6,548 bases of DNA, from the NCBI GenBank assembly GCA_016875975.1, contig VGOF01000085.1:1-6548 (forward strand), given 5' to 3'. Origin of the DNA: Chloroflexota bacterium. GTDB lineage: Bacteria; Chloroflexota; Dehalococcoidia; GIF9; UBA5629. The position numbers and the translations under genes are program-made. Below the pieces are notes generated by a model. It was given only the letters and a program-made list of their open reading frames with translations. It was not told where the DNA came from and made no database searches. Positions 1 to 6,447 of this stretch are shown piece by piece (the first letter of the stretch is position 1; every line of letters starts with the position of its first letter).

Positions 1-14
1 GCTAATTCAGACAT
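1..14 (-). CDS. start of a downstream gene, cut by the window edge
   Basis: Only ATG and the codons for Ser-Glu-Leu and part of an Ala codon are visible. The case for a gene is a strong ribosome binding site, AGGGAGGA, with GGAGG at 19-23, four bases before the ATG at 14. It follows the crotonase stop by 45 bases on the same strand. The product cannot be named; an acyl-CoA metabolism partner is a guess from position only. Confidence 0.65.
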
Positions 15-59
15 TATTCCTCCCTCATGATTGCTAACTTATGGCTATAATTTCAGTCT
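15..59 (-). other. 45-base gap after the crotonase gene
   Basis: It contains the octamer AAGTTAGC (33-40, minus strand) and the GGAGG ribosome binding site of the next gene. No terminator hairpin or clear promoter is seen, so the two genes are likely one transcript. Confidence 0.5.
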
Positions 60-857
60 TCAAAACTCCGAAAATCTGGGCACCCGCTTCTCAATGAAAG
101 CCTCAACGCCCTCTTTGACCTCGGGGGAGAGCATCAGCCTTTCCACCAGCTCAGGCTCGCAGGGATAGAGGTCAGCCATCTTAGCCAGTGATGCTGCATT
201 GACCATCTTCTTGGTCATGCGGATGGCCAAAGGTCCTTTGCTGGCAAGCTTCTGCACCAACTCCTCGCAGGTCGCCATCAACTGGTCTGCGGGCACTACC
301 TTGTTGACCAGCCCTATCCGCCACGCCTCCCGAGCATCTATATTGTCACAGGTCATAATCAACTCCTTGGCTTTGGCTGGCCCTATGAGTGCAGTAAGCC
401 GTGGAGTAGCTCCCCAGGTAAAGAAAATGCCCAGATTAGCCTCAGGGACACCGAAGACAGCTTTCTCAGAGGCGATTCTGAAATCACAGTTCATGGCCAG
501 GCATAAACCAGCTCCAACTGCAGCACCGTTCACCGCAGCAATAGTCACCTGTTCCAGGCTCTCCATAGCAGACATAAAATCGTGCCCAAAGAGCTGCGCC
601 AGCCTTTCGCTGGCCATCTCGGGAGTGCTATAACGCTCGTCCATAGCTTTCTTGGTGAACTCTGCTCCACAGGAGAATGCCCTTCCCGCTCCAGTGAAAA
701 TGACGAAACGTGTCTTCTGGTCTATCCTCAACCGGGCAAACAGGTCCTTCAACTCCAGCAGAAGCCGGGCATTGATGGCATTGAGTATCTGGGGGCGATT
801 CATAGTTACCCTGGCCAGATTGCCTGCCTTCTCGACCAGTATAGTCTCGTATTTCAT
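60..857 (-). CDS. crotonase-family protein (enoyl-CoA hydratase/isomerase)
   Basis: A 265-residue soluble acyl-CoA enzyme of the crotonase superfamily, of normal length and probably cytoplasmic. The N-terminal sheet (about 3-20, ending VTMNRP) leads to the acyl-CoA and oxyanion segment TGAGRAFSCGAEF (55-67). The core signature is NGAAVGAGLCLAMNCDFRIA (110-129), followed by FGVPEANLG (135-143). The C-terminal SPEVKEGVEAFIEKRVPRF (244-262) is the usual trimer and lid helix. Compared with rat enoyl-CoA hydratase, the Glu164 equivalent is kept (Glu139), but the Glu144 position is Cys119. The active-site segment after it, LGIFFTWGATPRL, also lacks the common IPGAGGTQRL form. One Glu is the pattern of delta3-delta2 enoyl-CoA isomerases and several other crotonases, so hydratase activity should not be assumed. 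The gene has its own promoter and a strong ribosome binding site, and it is probably co-transcribed with the gene beginning at 14. The exact substrate cannot be read from sequence. Confidence 0.9.
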   Translation of the reverse strand: MKYETILVEKAGNLARVTMNRPQILNAINARLLLELKDLFARLRIDQKTRFVIFTGAGRAFSCGAEFTKKAMDERYSTPEMASERLAQLFGHDFMSAMESLEQVTIAAVNGAAVGAGLCLAMNCDFRIASEKAVFGVPEANLGIFFTWGATPRLTALIGPAKAKELIMTCDNIDAREAWRIGLVNKVVPADQLMATCEELVQKLASKGPLAIRMTKKMVNAASLAKMADLYPCEPELVERLMLSPEVKEGVEAFIEKRVPRFSEF

Positions 858-862
858 GGCTA

Positions 863-867
863 CCTCC
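863..867 (-). promoter_or_regulatory. Shine-Dalgarno site of the crotonase gene
   Basis: GGAGG on the minus strand, five bases before the ATG at 857. It is a strong site and fixes the start. Confidence 0.8.
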
Positions 868-888
868 GGAAATAGCTAGGGCACCAAT

Positions 889-916
889 AATATAGCATTG
901 CTGGTTGCGCCTTCAA
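889..916 (-). promoter_or_regulatory. sigma70-type promoter of the crotonase gene
   Basis: On the minus strand a -35 box TTGAAG (911-916) is followed by a 16-base spacer and an extended -10 box, TGC-TATATT (hexamer 889-894). Transcription would begin near 882, giving a leader of about 25 bases that includes the ribosome binding site. The match is four of six at -35 and five of six at -10 plus the TG extension. It lies in the 135-base gap after nuoN and implies that the crotonase gene can be expressed apart from the nuo operon. No operator-like inverted repeat is obvious around it. Confidence 0.6.
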
Positions 917-962
917 GCGTTTTCGGACACAAAACAGGAAATGTGCAGAGGAGAAAACACAC

Positions 963-979
963 AACTCTTCCGAGAAGTT
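963..979 (-). terminator. weak hairpin after nuoN, possible terminator
   Basis: On the minus strand AACTTCTCGGAAGAGTT starts 13 bases after the nuoN stop and can form six base pairs with one bulged T and a CGGA loop. It is followed by GTGTGTTTTCT. The stem is short and A/T-rich and the T run is interrupted, so it is at best a leaky terminator. It is listed because it is the only hairpin between the nuo block and the next promoter. Confidence 0.22.
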
Positions 980-992
980 AGCGATTGGGGAT

Positions 993-2462
993 TTACGAGC
1001 CCAGGATTTTCACCGCGGCTTCAGCTATACGCACGAAAGCAGCAGGCACTACGCCCATGACCAGCACTGCCAGACAACAAATAGCTAGCGCAGTTCGCAA
1101 AGCCCAGGTTGAAGGCACTTTTTCGTCAGACGCCGGCTCACCCATCCACATCACCTTAACCACACGGAAATAGTAGTAAGCTGAAATACAGCTATTGATT
1201 ACGGCAATGATGACCAGCCACAGCAAGCCGTGGTCTACCGCACCGCTGAAAATATAGACCTTGGCGATAAGGCCTGCAGTGGGTGGCAAGCCTGTCAGTG
1301 AAACCAGGCACAAAGTCAAAGCCGTTGCCAGAAGTGGCGCCCGTTTGCCCATGCCGGTAAAGTCATCGATCATATCGCTATTTATCTTATTAGATATGGC
1401 GATTATGGCAATAAATGCACCCAGATTGGTGACCGTGTAGCTCATGAGGAAGAAGAGCAACCCGCTGCGACCCAACGCATCAGCCCCAGCCGCCATTCCT
1501 ACGGTGGCCAAACCGACCATCAGATATCCAGCCTGGGCAATGCTGGAATAACCCAGCATGCGCTTGATATTGGCCTGGACGATAGCGACTACGTTGCCCA
1601 CCGTCATAGTGATAGCGCTTAAGATGGCCAGCAGCAATCCCCAATTCTGGCTTAGCCACTCCGGCGCACCGAAGACAGTGAAGAAAACGCGGAGTATGAT
1701 GGCAAAACCAGCAGCCTTACTGGCTACCGAAAGATATGCAGTAACCGGCGTCGGGGCACCTTCGTAAACATCGGGAACCCACATCTGGAAAGGAACACTG
1801 GCGATCTTAAAGCCAAAGCCCACCACCAGAAGGATAATGCCCAGAACCAATATCGGGCTCTCCATGATGCTGGATATGGGCATTGCCTTTATAGCATCGG
1901 CGATGCACACCAAACAAGTATGCCCGGTGAGACCGAATACCAGTGCCATACCATAGAGCAAGACGGCAGAAGCCACAGCGCCCAGCAGCAAATACTTCAG
2001 CCCTGCCTCCGTCGATTTCTTATCCTTGAGGAAGCTGGCCAGCACATAAAGCGAGATGCTGCTCAGCTCCAGCGCTACATATAGAGCAATGAAATCGGCA
2101 GCCGCTGCCATCAGCATCATGCCCAGTGTCGCCAGCATCACCAGCGCATAGAACTCTCCCTGGAACCTGGGGAACTTGCTCACATAGTCTTGCGAAGCCA
2201 GCATCACCAACCCTGCCGCCGCCAGGAATAGGAATTTGAACAGGACGGCAAACTTGTCCACCGACAGCATGTTGTAGAAGATGCCAGTTGTAGGTGCACC
2301 CCACATATTTAGCGCAAACCCGCCAGATATTATTACGCCAAAAACAGCGACACCTGCGATAACCTTCTTCTGCTTCACAAAGAGGTCAAGCAGGACTACC
2401 AACAAGGCAAAGCACAGCAAGCTCAGTTCAGGCGCTATCAAACTAATTTGTTCCAGCATCAT
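993..2462 (-). CDS. nuoN: NuoN, NADH-quinone oxidoreductase subunit N (antiporter-like proton pump)
   Basis: Proximal antiporter-like pump of complex I, next to NuoK in the assembled membrane arm. At 489 residues the length is normal (about 480-500), with about 14 membrane helices. Pump residues by motif are Glu132 (YVALELSSISLYVL, TM5), Lys219 (FGFKIASVPFQMWVPDVYEG, TM7), Lys249 (LSVASKAAGFA, TM8) and Lys401 (GLIAKVYIF, TM12). The NIKRMLGYSSIAQAGYLMVG stretch (298-317) is also diagnostic. Two ATG codons are adjacent at the start; the first is used here, and an in-frame TAG seven codons upstream bounds the choice. The loop after TM6 carries an uncommon-looking Cys-x-x-Cys (183 and 186). It is the last nuo gene, in the standard L-M-N order. 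Confidence 0.97.
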   Translation of the reverse strand: MMLEQISLIAPELSLLCFALLVVLLDLFVKQKKVIAGVAVFGVIISGGFALNMWGAPTTGIFYNMLSVDKFAVLFKFLFLAAAGLVMLASQDYVSKFPRFQGEFYALVMLATLGMMLMAAAADFIALYVALELSSISLYVLASFLKDKKSTEAGLKYLLLGAVASAVLLYGMALVFGLTGHTCLVCIADAIKAMPISSIMESPILVLGIILLVVGFGFKIASVPFQMWVPDVYEGAPTPVTAYLSVASKAAGFAIILRVFFTVFGAPEWLSQNWGLLLAILSAITMTVGNVVAIVQANIKRMLGYSSIAQAGYLMVGLATVGMAAGADALGRSGLLFFLMSYTVTNLGAFIAIIAISNKINSDMIDDFTGMGKRAPLLATALTLCLVSLTGLPPTAGLIAKVYIFSGAVDHGLLWLVIIAVINSCISAYYYFRVVKVMWMGEPASDEKVPSTWALRTALAICCLAVLVMGVVPAAFVRIAEAAVKILGS

Positions 2463-2478
2463 CGGTTCAAACCGCTCC
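2463..2478 (-). promoter_or_regulatory. nuoN ribosome binding site with a small hairpin in the spacer
   Basis: GGAG (2475-2478) is separated from the first nuoN ATG (2462) by 12 bases, longer than the usual 5-9. The spacer reads CGGTTTGAACCG and can fold as CGGT-TTGA-ACCG, four base pairs with a four-base loop. Folding would bring the site close to the start codon; that effect is inference. Confidence 0.4.
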
Positions 2479-2519
2479 AGCTAACTTCAGTAACTTTCTA
2501 GTATCCTCGTGTGTCTCTC
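2463..2519 (-). other. 57-base gap between nuoM and nuoN
   Basis: The longest gap inside the nuo block. On the minus strand it holds an imperfect tandem AAGTTACTG / AAGTTAGCT (2480-2497), a GGAG ribosome binding site (2475-2478) and a 4-bp hairpin between that site and the start codon. I see no convincing promoter or terminator, so read-through from nuoM is the simplest reading. Confidence 0.5.
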
Positions 2520-4004
2520 CTACATCCCAATCAGCTTAATAATCGGCTCCACACCCATCTTGATAACATTAGTCAGGATGGCGGGATAAATGCCAACCAG
2601 CAAAATGGCAAAGACGAACAGGAAAATGCAAGTTTTCTCTACCGCATCAGCATCCGGCACACCGTTGTACTCCTCTTTCGGTTCGCCATAAAACGTTCTC
2701 TGCAACATCCACAGTATGTACCCGGCCGTGAAAACGATTCCCAGCACACCCAGCAATGTATAGAGACGCATGCCAGCGATGGAGCTGGTGAAGCTGCCCA
2801 CGAAGGTGATGAATTCGGCAGCAAAACCGCTGGTGCCCGGCAATCCCAGAGACGCCAGACCAGCGATGCTGAATACCACCACAATGACCGGCATCTGTCG
2901 GGCCAAGCCGCCCAGTTTGTCCAGATTTCGCTCATGAGTCTTTTCATAGACCAAGCCTACCATAGCAAACAGGAGGCCAGTGATGATGCCGTGGCTGAAC
3001 ATCTGCAAAGCTGCGCCGGTAACGCTTATCTGCGTCAGGGCAAAGATGCCCAGGAGCACATACCCCATGTGGCTGACACTACTATAGGCTATAAGCCTCT
3101 TCAAGTCGGTCTGTCGCAAGGTCACGCCTGCGCCATACAACACACCAATTACCGCTAGAATCGCCATCAGCGGTGCATATTGAACAGCTACACCAGGCAG
3201 CATGGTCACGCACAGTCGAATCATGCCGTAACCACCCATCTTCAGCAGCGCCCCCGCCAGTATCACGCTGGCCGCAGTGGGAGCGTTGGTATGAGCATCG
3301 GGCAACCAGGTATGCAACGGGAACACCGGCAGCTTGATGGCAAAACCTGCTATCAGCAGGAAGAACATGGCAGACAACGGGATGAACGGCCTGGCTATTT
3401 CCAGCCCGCTTAGCTCCATCATGTTCATGGTGCCAGTACTGAAATACACACTCAAGAAACCTGCTAGCATCATGGCACTGCCAACCAATGTGTATATCAG
3501 GTACTTGTTGGCAGCGTATTCTTTGCGGCCGCTACCCCAGATAGAGATTAGGAAATACATCGGGATCAGCTCTATCTCCCAGAAGAGGAAGAACAGGATG
3601 AGGTCAAGCGCAGTGAAAACACCCAGAATGCTGGTCTCCAGAATCAGCAGCATAGCGAAGTACAGCTTTGGCCTCAAGGCAACCTTCCACGAGACGAGTA
3701 CAGACAGCACTCCCAGGAAGGTCATCAGGATTACCAGGGGTAAGCTCAGCCCATCAACGCCCAGGTGATAGAAGGAGTTGATAGCCGGTATCCAGGAATG
3801 TTTTTCCTCGAACTGCATCACGCCAATCGCCGCTGAAGAACGGTCAAACTGGCAGAAGACAACCATGGAAAGAGCAAACGAGGCCAGTGTGAATATCAGG
3901 GCAACGACACGTATGACCTTGAAGTCAGCCCTGGGCAACAAGGCGATTACAATCGCCCCGATTACCGGGAGGAAGATAATGGCCGATAAATAAGCGAAAT
4001 CCAA
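2520..4004 (-). CDS. nuoM: NuoM, NADH-quinone oxidoreductase subunit M (antiporter-like proton pump)
   Basis: Middle antiporter-like pump of complex I, a cytoplasmic-membrane protein of 494 residues (family about 480-510) with roughly 14 helices. Pump residues by motif are Glu143 (FWEIELIPMYFLI, TM5), Lys224 (AIKLPVFPLHTWLPDAHTNA, TM7), Lys255 (GALLKMGGYG, TM8), His338 (MFSHGIITGLLF) and Glu397 (GFAAEFITF, TM12). Glu at the TM12 position, where NuoL and NuoN have Lys, is the mark that separates NuoM from its paralogues. The stretch LKRLIAYSSVSHMGYV (301-316) is another family signature. The start is TTG, supported by GAGGT 8 bases upstream and by the N-terminus MDFAYLSAIIFLPVIGA, which leads straight into helix 1. 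The gap from nuoL is 11 bases. Nothing is truncated and no pump residue is missing. Confidence 0.97.
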   Translation of the reverse strand: MDFAYLSAIIFLPVIGAIVIALLPRADFKVIRVVALIFTLASFALSMVVFCQFDRSSAAIGVMQFEEKHSWIPAINSFYHLGVDGLSLPLVILMTFLGVLSVLVSWKVALRPKLYFAMLLILETSILGVFTALDLILFFLFWEIELIPMYFLISIWGSGRKEYAANKYLIYTLVGSAMMLAGFLSVYFSTGTMNMMELSGLEIARPFIPLSAMFFLLIAGFAIKLPVFPLHTWLPDAHTNAPTAASVILAGALLKMGGYGMIRLCVTMLPGVAVQYAPLMAILAVIGVLYGAGVTLRQTDLKRLIAYSSVSHMGYVLLGIFALTQISVTGAALQMFSHGIITGLLFAMVGLVYEKTHERNLDKLGGLARQMPVIVVVFSIAGLASLGLPGTSGFAAEFITFVGSFTSSIAGMRLYTLLGVLGIVFTAGYILWMLQRTFYGEPKEEYNGVPDADAVEKTCIFLFVFAILLVGIYPAILTNVIKMGVEPIIKLIGM

Positions 4005-4012
4005 TTCTATCT

Positions 4013-4017
4013 ACCTC
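4013..4017 (-). promoter_or_regulatory. Shine-Dalgarno site of nuoM, fixing a TTG start
   Basis: GAGGT on the minus strand overlaps the nuoL stop codon and lies 8 bases before TTG at 4004. Only GAA and ATA stand between that TTG and an upstream in-frame TAG, so there is no ATG or GTG alternative at the expected N-terminus. Confidence 0.72.
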
Positions 4018-5941
4018 AAGCAAACAGATAATAGCAAACAGCTATAGCCACCAGGCCAAGCACTATAAACATGCCGTAAAGCTGAAGCTGGCCTGTCTGT
4101 ACTTTTCGAATTGCTCCACCCGCAGCCGCCGTGCCGCTGGCCGCACCATTCACAGCTCCATCAACCACCCGGTCGTCAAAGACGGCCAGGCCGGCGAAAA
4201 TGCCATTCACCAACACCCTGACCACAATCACTTTCTCATAAAGCTCATCCATAAAATACTTACGAGAAAGAAGGGTATAGAGAGGCTTGAAAGCCTTGCC
4301 CACGGCTTCGTTTGAAATCCATTTGGCACCGTACATGGCATAAGCCAGCAGAATACCCAAACCAGCAACAAGCAGCGCTATCAGTGGAATCGGATGGGTC
4401 AGCACGCCAAAGAAACCCTCCACGATGCTGTGTGCCGCCCCATGGCCTCCACCATGCCCCATGAAGTTGCCAAAGCCTCCTGTCAGGTTTACCCACCCGG
4501 AACACACTGAGAGCACCGCCAGGATTACCAGTGGGATGACCATAACCTTGGGTGACTCATGTGGTCCATGATGCTCATGAGAGCTGTGAGCGCCATGTTC
4601 AGATGGCGCACCACCACGATATTCGCCAGTAAATGTCATAAAAATGGCCCTGAACATGTAAAAGGCAGTCATGAACACGGTTATCAGTGCCAGCGTGAAC
4701 AGCACCGGCTTGTCTATAGTCGAAGCTACGATTTCATCTTTGCTCCAGAAACCGGCCAGGGGCCAGATGCCGGCCAGGCTTAACGATGCAATGAGAAAAG
4801 TGATATACGTCCAGGGCATAGTCTTCCGCAGTCCACCCATCAACCGCATATCAAACGTCCCTGTGCCGTGGTTCACACTGCCAGCGCCGAGGAACAAGAG
4901 CGCCTTGAAGAAAGCATGGTTGAACAGGTGGAAGATGCCGATGGCTACACCGCCGGTGGCCAATCCCAGCATCATATAGCCAAGCTGGCTGATAGTAGAA
5001 TATGCCAGCACTCGCTTAATATCATTCATCACTAGCCCCATACTGGCAGCAAATATGGCAGTAACAGCACCGATAATAGCCACCGTAGTCAAAGCTATCT
5101 CCGAATGCTCGAATAGCGGGAAGAAACGGGCTACCAGGAAGACGCCCGCTGCCACCATGGTTGCAGCATGTATCAGGGCGCTGACCGGAGTCGGGCCTTC
5201 CATGGCATCGGGCAACCAGACATGCAGCGGGAACTGTGCCGATTTGCCTGCCGCTCCAGCAAATATGCCAATAGCTACCCAGGTAAGCACCGTTCCCCCC
5301 AGCGTACCAGCCACAGCCAGCGCATGTATCTCCTCGGTATCAAAGGTACCAGTCTGGGAAAAGACTAATAGGATAGCAGCCAGAAAACCAAGGTCGCCAA
5401 AACGCGTAACTATGAAAGCCTTTTTGGCTGCGTTGGCTGCAGATGGTTTATGAAACCAGAAACCGATGAGCAAATACGAGCCTAATCCCACACCCTCCCA
5501 GAACACGAACATCAACACCAGGTTGTCAGCCATCACCAGGCCGAGCATGCAGGCAGTAAACAATGACATGAAGGCGAAGTATCGCGGGTACCCCGGGTCG
5601 CCCTGCATATAGCCTTGGGAATAAATCTGTACCATCAGGCTGACCACGGTCACCACCACTACCATCACCGCAGTCAGCGAGTCAATCATCAGCCCAAATT
5701 GAATATGCAGGTCGCCGATAACAACCCAACTGATATCCGGTATATCCAGCTTGTGCCCCGGAGCGGCCATGACTTCCTTCAGTACCCAGAAAGCAAGGAC
5801 ACACGCCGTGCCGATAGCAGCAATGGTGGTATAGCCACTCAGCTTTGGTCGATTATTGAAGAAAGGCCTGAGGATAAAGGAAATAATCACCAGCGAGGAA
5901 ACTGGCAACAGGAAAATAAGCCATGGAACCAGGTGTGGCAT
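4016..5941 (-). CDS. nuoL: NuoL, NADH-quinone oxidoreductase subunit L (antiporter-like proton pump)
   Basis: Distal antiporter-like subunit of complex I in the cytoplasmic membrane, which pumps protons driven by quinone reduction. At 641 residues the length is normal. An N-terminal NuoL-type segment (about 60-120, with the SQGYMQGDP stretch) is followed by the proton-antiporter core (about 135-430). Pump residues found by motif are Glu149 (FVFWEG, TM5), Asp183, Lys233 (AGKSAQFPLHVWLPDAMEGP, TM7), His258 (SALIHAAT, TM8), His338, His342 and Lys346, and Lys401-Asp402 (GFWSKDE, TM12). The C-terminal part carries DELYEK, then VDGAVNG and IRKVQTGQLQLYG, the usual region of the long lateral helix and last membrane helix. 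A loop at 446-464 is rich in His (six in 13 residues). The ATG is fixed by the one-base overlap with the preceding stop and by AAGGA 7 bases upstream. The stop overlaps the nuoM ribosome binding site. MrpA/HyfB-type homologues are alternatives in principle, but gene order excludes them. Confidence 0.97.
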   Translation of the reverse strand: MPHLVPWLIFLLPVSSLVIISFILRPFFNNRPKLSGYTTIAAIGTACVLAFWVLKEVMAAPGHKLDIPDISWVVIGDLHIQFGLMIDSLTAVMVVVVTVVSLMVQIYSQGYMQGDPGYPRYFAFMSLFTACMLGLVMADNLVLMFVFWEGVGLGSYLLIGFWFHKPSAANAAKKAFIVTRFGDLGFLAAILLVFSQTGTFDTEEIHALAVAGTLGGTVLTWVAIGIFAGAAGKSAQFPLHVWLPDAMEGPTPVSALIHAATMVAAGVFLVARFFPLFEHSEIALTTVAIIGAVTAIFAASMGLVMNDIKRVLAYSTISQLGYMMLGLATGGVAIGIFHLFNHAFFKALLFLGAGSVNHGTGTFDMRLMGGLRKTMPWTYITFLIASLSLAGIWPLAGFWSKDEIVASTIDKPVLFTLALITVFMTAFYMFRAIFMTFTGEYRGGAPSEHGAHSSHEHHGPHESPKVMVIPLVILAVLSVCSGWVNLTGGFGNFMGHGGGHGAAHSIVEGFFGVLTHPIPLIALLVAGLGILLAYAMYGAKWISNEAVGKAFKPLYTLLSRKYFMDELYEKVIVVRVLVNGIFAGLAVFDDRVVDGAVNGAASGTAAAGGAIRKVQTGQLQLYGMFIVLGLVAIAVCYYLFA

Positions 5942-6123
5942 TACAGTTTCCTTAAGACCTCCTCAACAACATGTAGTTTTTCCTGCGACACGAGGACACT
6001 GAAGCCTTTGGCATCTTTCCCGGCATCGGGCAAAATGCGAGCAGGTATCCCTTCGCCTTCGAAGAACTCTTTCCACATCTCTGCCAGTATTAGATTAGGT
6101 GCGCTCTTTACCTGAACCCACAT
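5941..6123 (-). CDS. small DUF2007-like protein encoded between nuoK and nuoL
   Basis: A 60-residue soluble protein with no signal peptide or membrane helix, so it should be cytoplasmic. Its pattern fits the DUF2007 (putative signal-transducing protein) family. There is a first strand with a short turn (about 2-8, WVQVKSAPN), a helix rich in Glu and Met (about 11-23), the typical EGIPARI turn and strand (24-30), a Gly/Asp/Lys-rich loop, a strand FSVLV (41-45) and a closing amphipathic helix (47-59). That is a small ferredoxin-like alpha-beta fold. The family assignment is by pattern only. The gene is real in my view: its ATG is 10 bases after nuoK, its TAA shares one base with the nuoL ATG (TAATG), and its last codons carry the nuoL ribosome binding site. 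Its own site is weak (a GAGA-like stretch). I infer a regulatory or assembly role tied to complex I, but the sequence does not show one. Confidence 0.85.
   Translation of the reverse strand: MWVQVKSAPNLILAEMWKEFFEGEGIPARILPDAGKDAKGFSVLVSQEKLHVVEEVLRKL
5949..5953 (-). promoter_or_regulatory. Shine-Dalgarno site of nuoL
   Basis: AAGGA on the minus strand, 7 bases before the nuoL ATG and within the last codons of the 60-residue ORF. Together with the TAATG junction it indicates coupled translation of the small protein and NuoL. Confidence 0.7.
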
Positions 6124-6133
6124 GATTATCTCG

Positions 6134-6445
6134 TTACCATTTCATCAAGTCGTACTTGTCCACTTCTACCGAATCACGGCTGCGGTAGATGGCCATAATG
6201 ATGGCGATACCTACGGCTACCTCGGCTGCAGCCACCACCATGACAAACAGGGCAAATATTTGCCCCGTGAGAGCTGTAGGCACTATATAGCGAGAGAAAG
6301 CAACCAGCGCTATGTTCACGGCATTAAGCATAATCTCTATGCACATCAAGATAACCACAGCATTACGCTTGGATAGCACTCCGTACAACCCAATAGAAAA
6401 CAGTATTGCTGACAGAATCAAATAATGTTCCAGGCCAACTGTCAC
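6134..6445 (-). CDS. nuoK: NuoK, NADH-quinone oxidoreductase subunit K
   Basis: Small membrane subunit of complex I, the MrpC-like protein that carries the proton path between NuoJ/A/H and the antiporter-like subunits. At 103 residues it has normal family length (about 100). Three transmembrane helices are visible at about 5-24, 28-50 and 58-84. The two conserved membrane glutamates are Glu37 (in CIEIMLNAVN) and Glu75 (in AAAEVAVG), matching E. coli Glu36 and Glu72. The tail VDKYDLMKW matches the usual family ending (V-D-x-x-x-L-x-K-W). The start is GTG, chosen because GGGAG at 6454-6458 lies 8 bases before it and the protein then begins with the usual short N-terminus before helix 1. No residue looks missing. 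Confidence 0.96.
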   Translation of the reverse strand: MTVGLEHYLILSAILFSIGLYGVLSKRNAVVILMCIEIMLNAVNIALVAFSRYIVPTALTGQIFALFVMVVAAAEVAVGIAIIMAIYRSRDSVEVDKYDLMKW

Positions 6446-6447
6446 TT

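Noticed and set aside
26..28. A second ATG just upstream of the downstream gene start
   Set aside because: It reads ATG-AGG-GAG-GAA-TAA and stops at once; it overlaps the ribosome binding site of the ATG at 14.
199..633. Plus-strand open frame of 144 codons opposite the crotonase gene
   Set aside because: It lies entirely within a well-supported minus-strand gene, has no recognisable motif, and its composition looks like an antisense reading of that gene.
858..992. A riboswitch or small RNA in the gap after nuoN
   Set aside because: Apart from one weak hairpin and a short-leader promoter there is no extended pairing or conserved element that I can recognise.
2511..3158. Plus-strand open frame of 215 codons opposite nuoM
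   Set aside because: It is rich in Gln, His and Ser with no domain pattern, as expected for the reverse strand of a membrane-protein gene; nuoM itself has all its pump residues.
4016..5941. NuoL/M/N as part of an Mrp antiporter or hydrogenase complex instead of complex I
   Set aside because: The J-K-L-M-N order, the NuoK Glu pair and three distinct pump paralogues with the complex I TM12 pattern (Lys, Glu, Lys) point to nuo.
5615..6115. Plus-strand open frame of 166 codons spanning nuoL and the small DUF2007-like ORF
   Set aside because: Its low-complexity His/Gln-rich start and lack of a ribosome binding site mark it as a shadow; the minus-strand genes there are tightly coupled and well supported.
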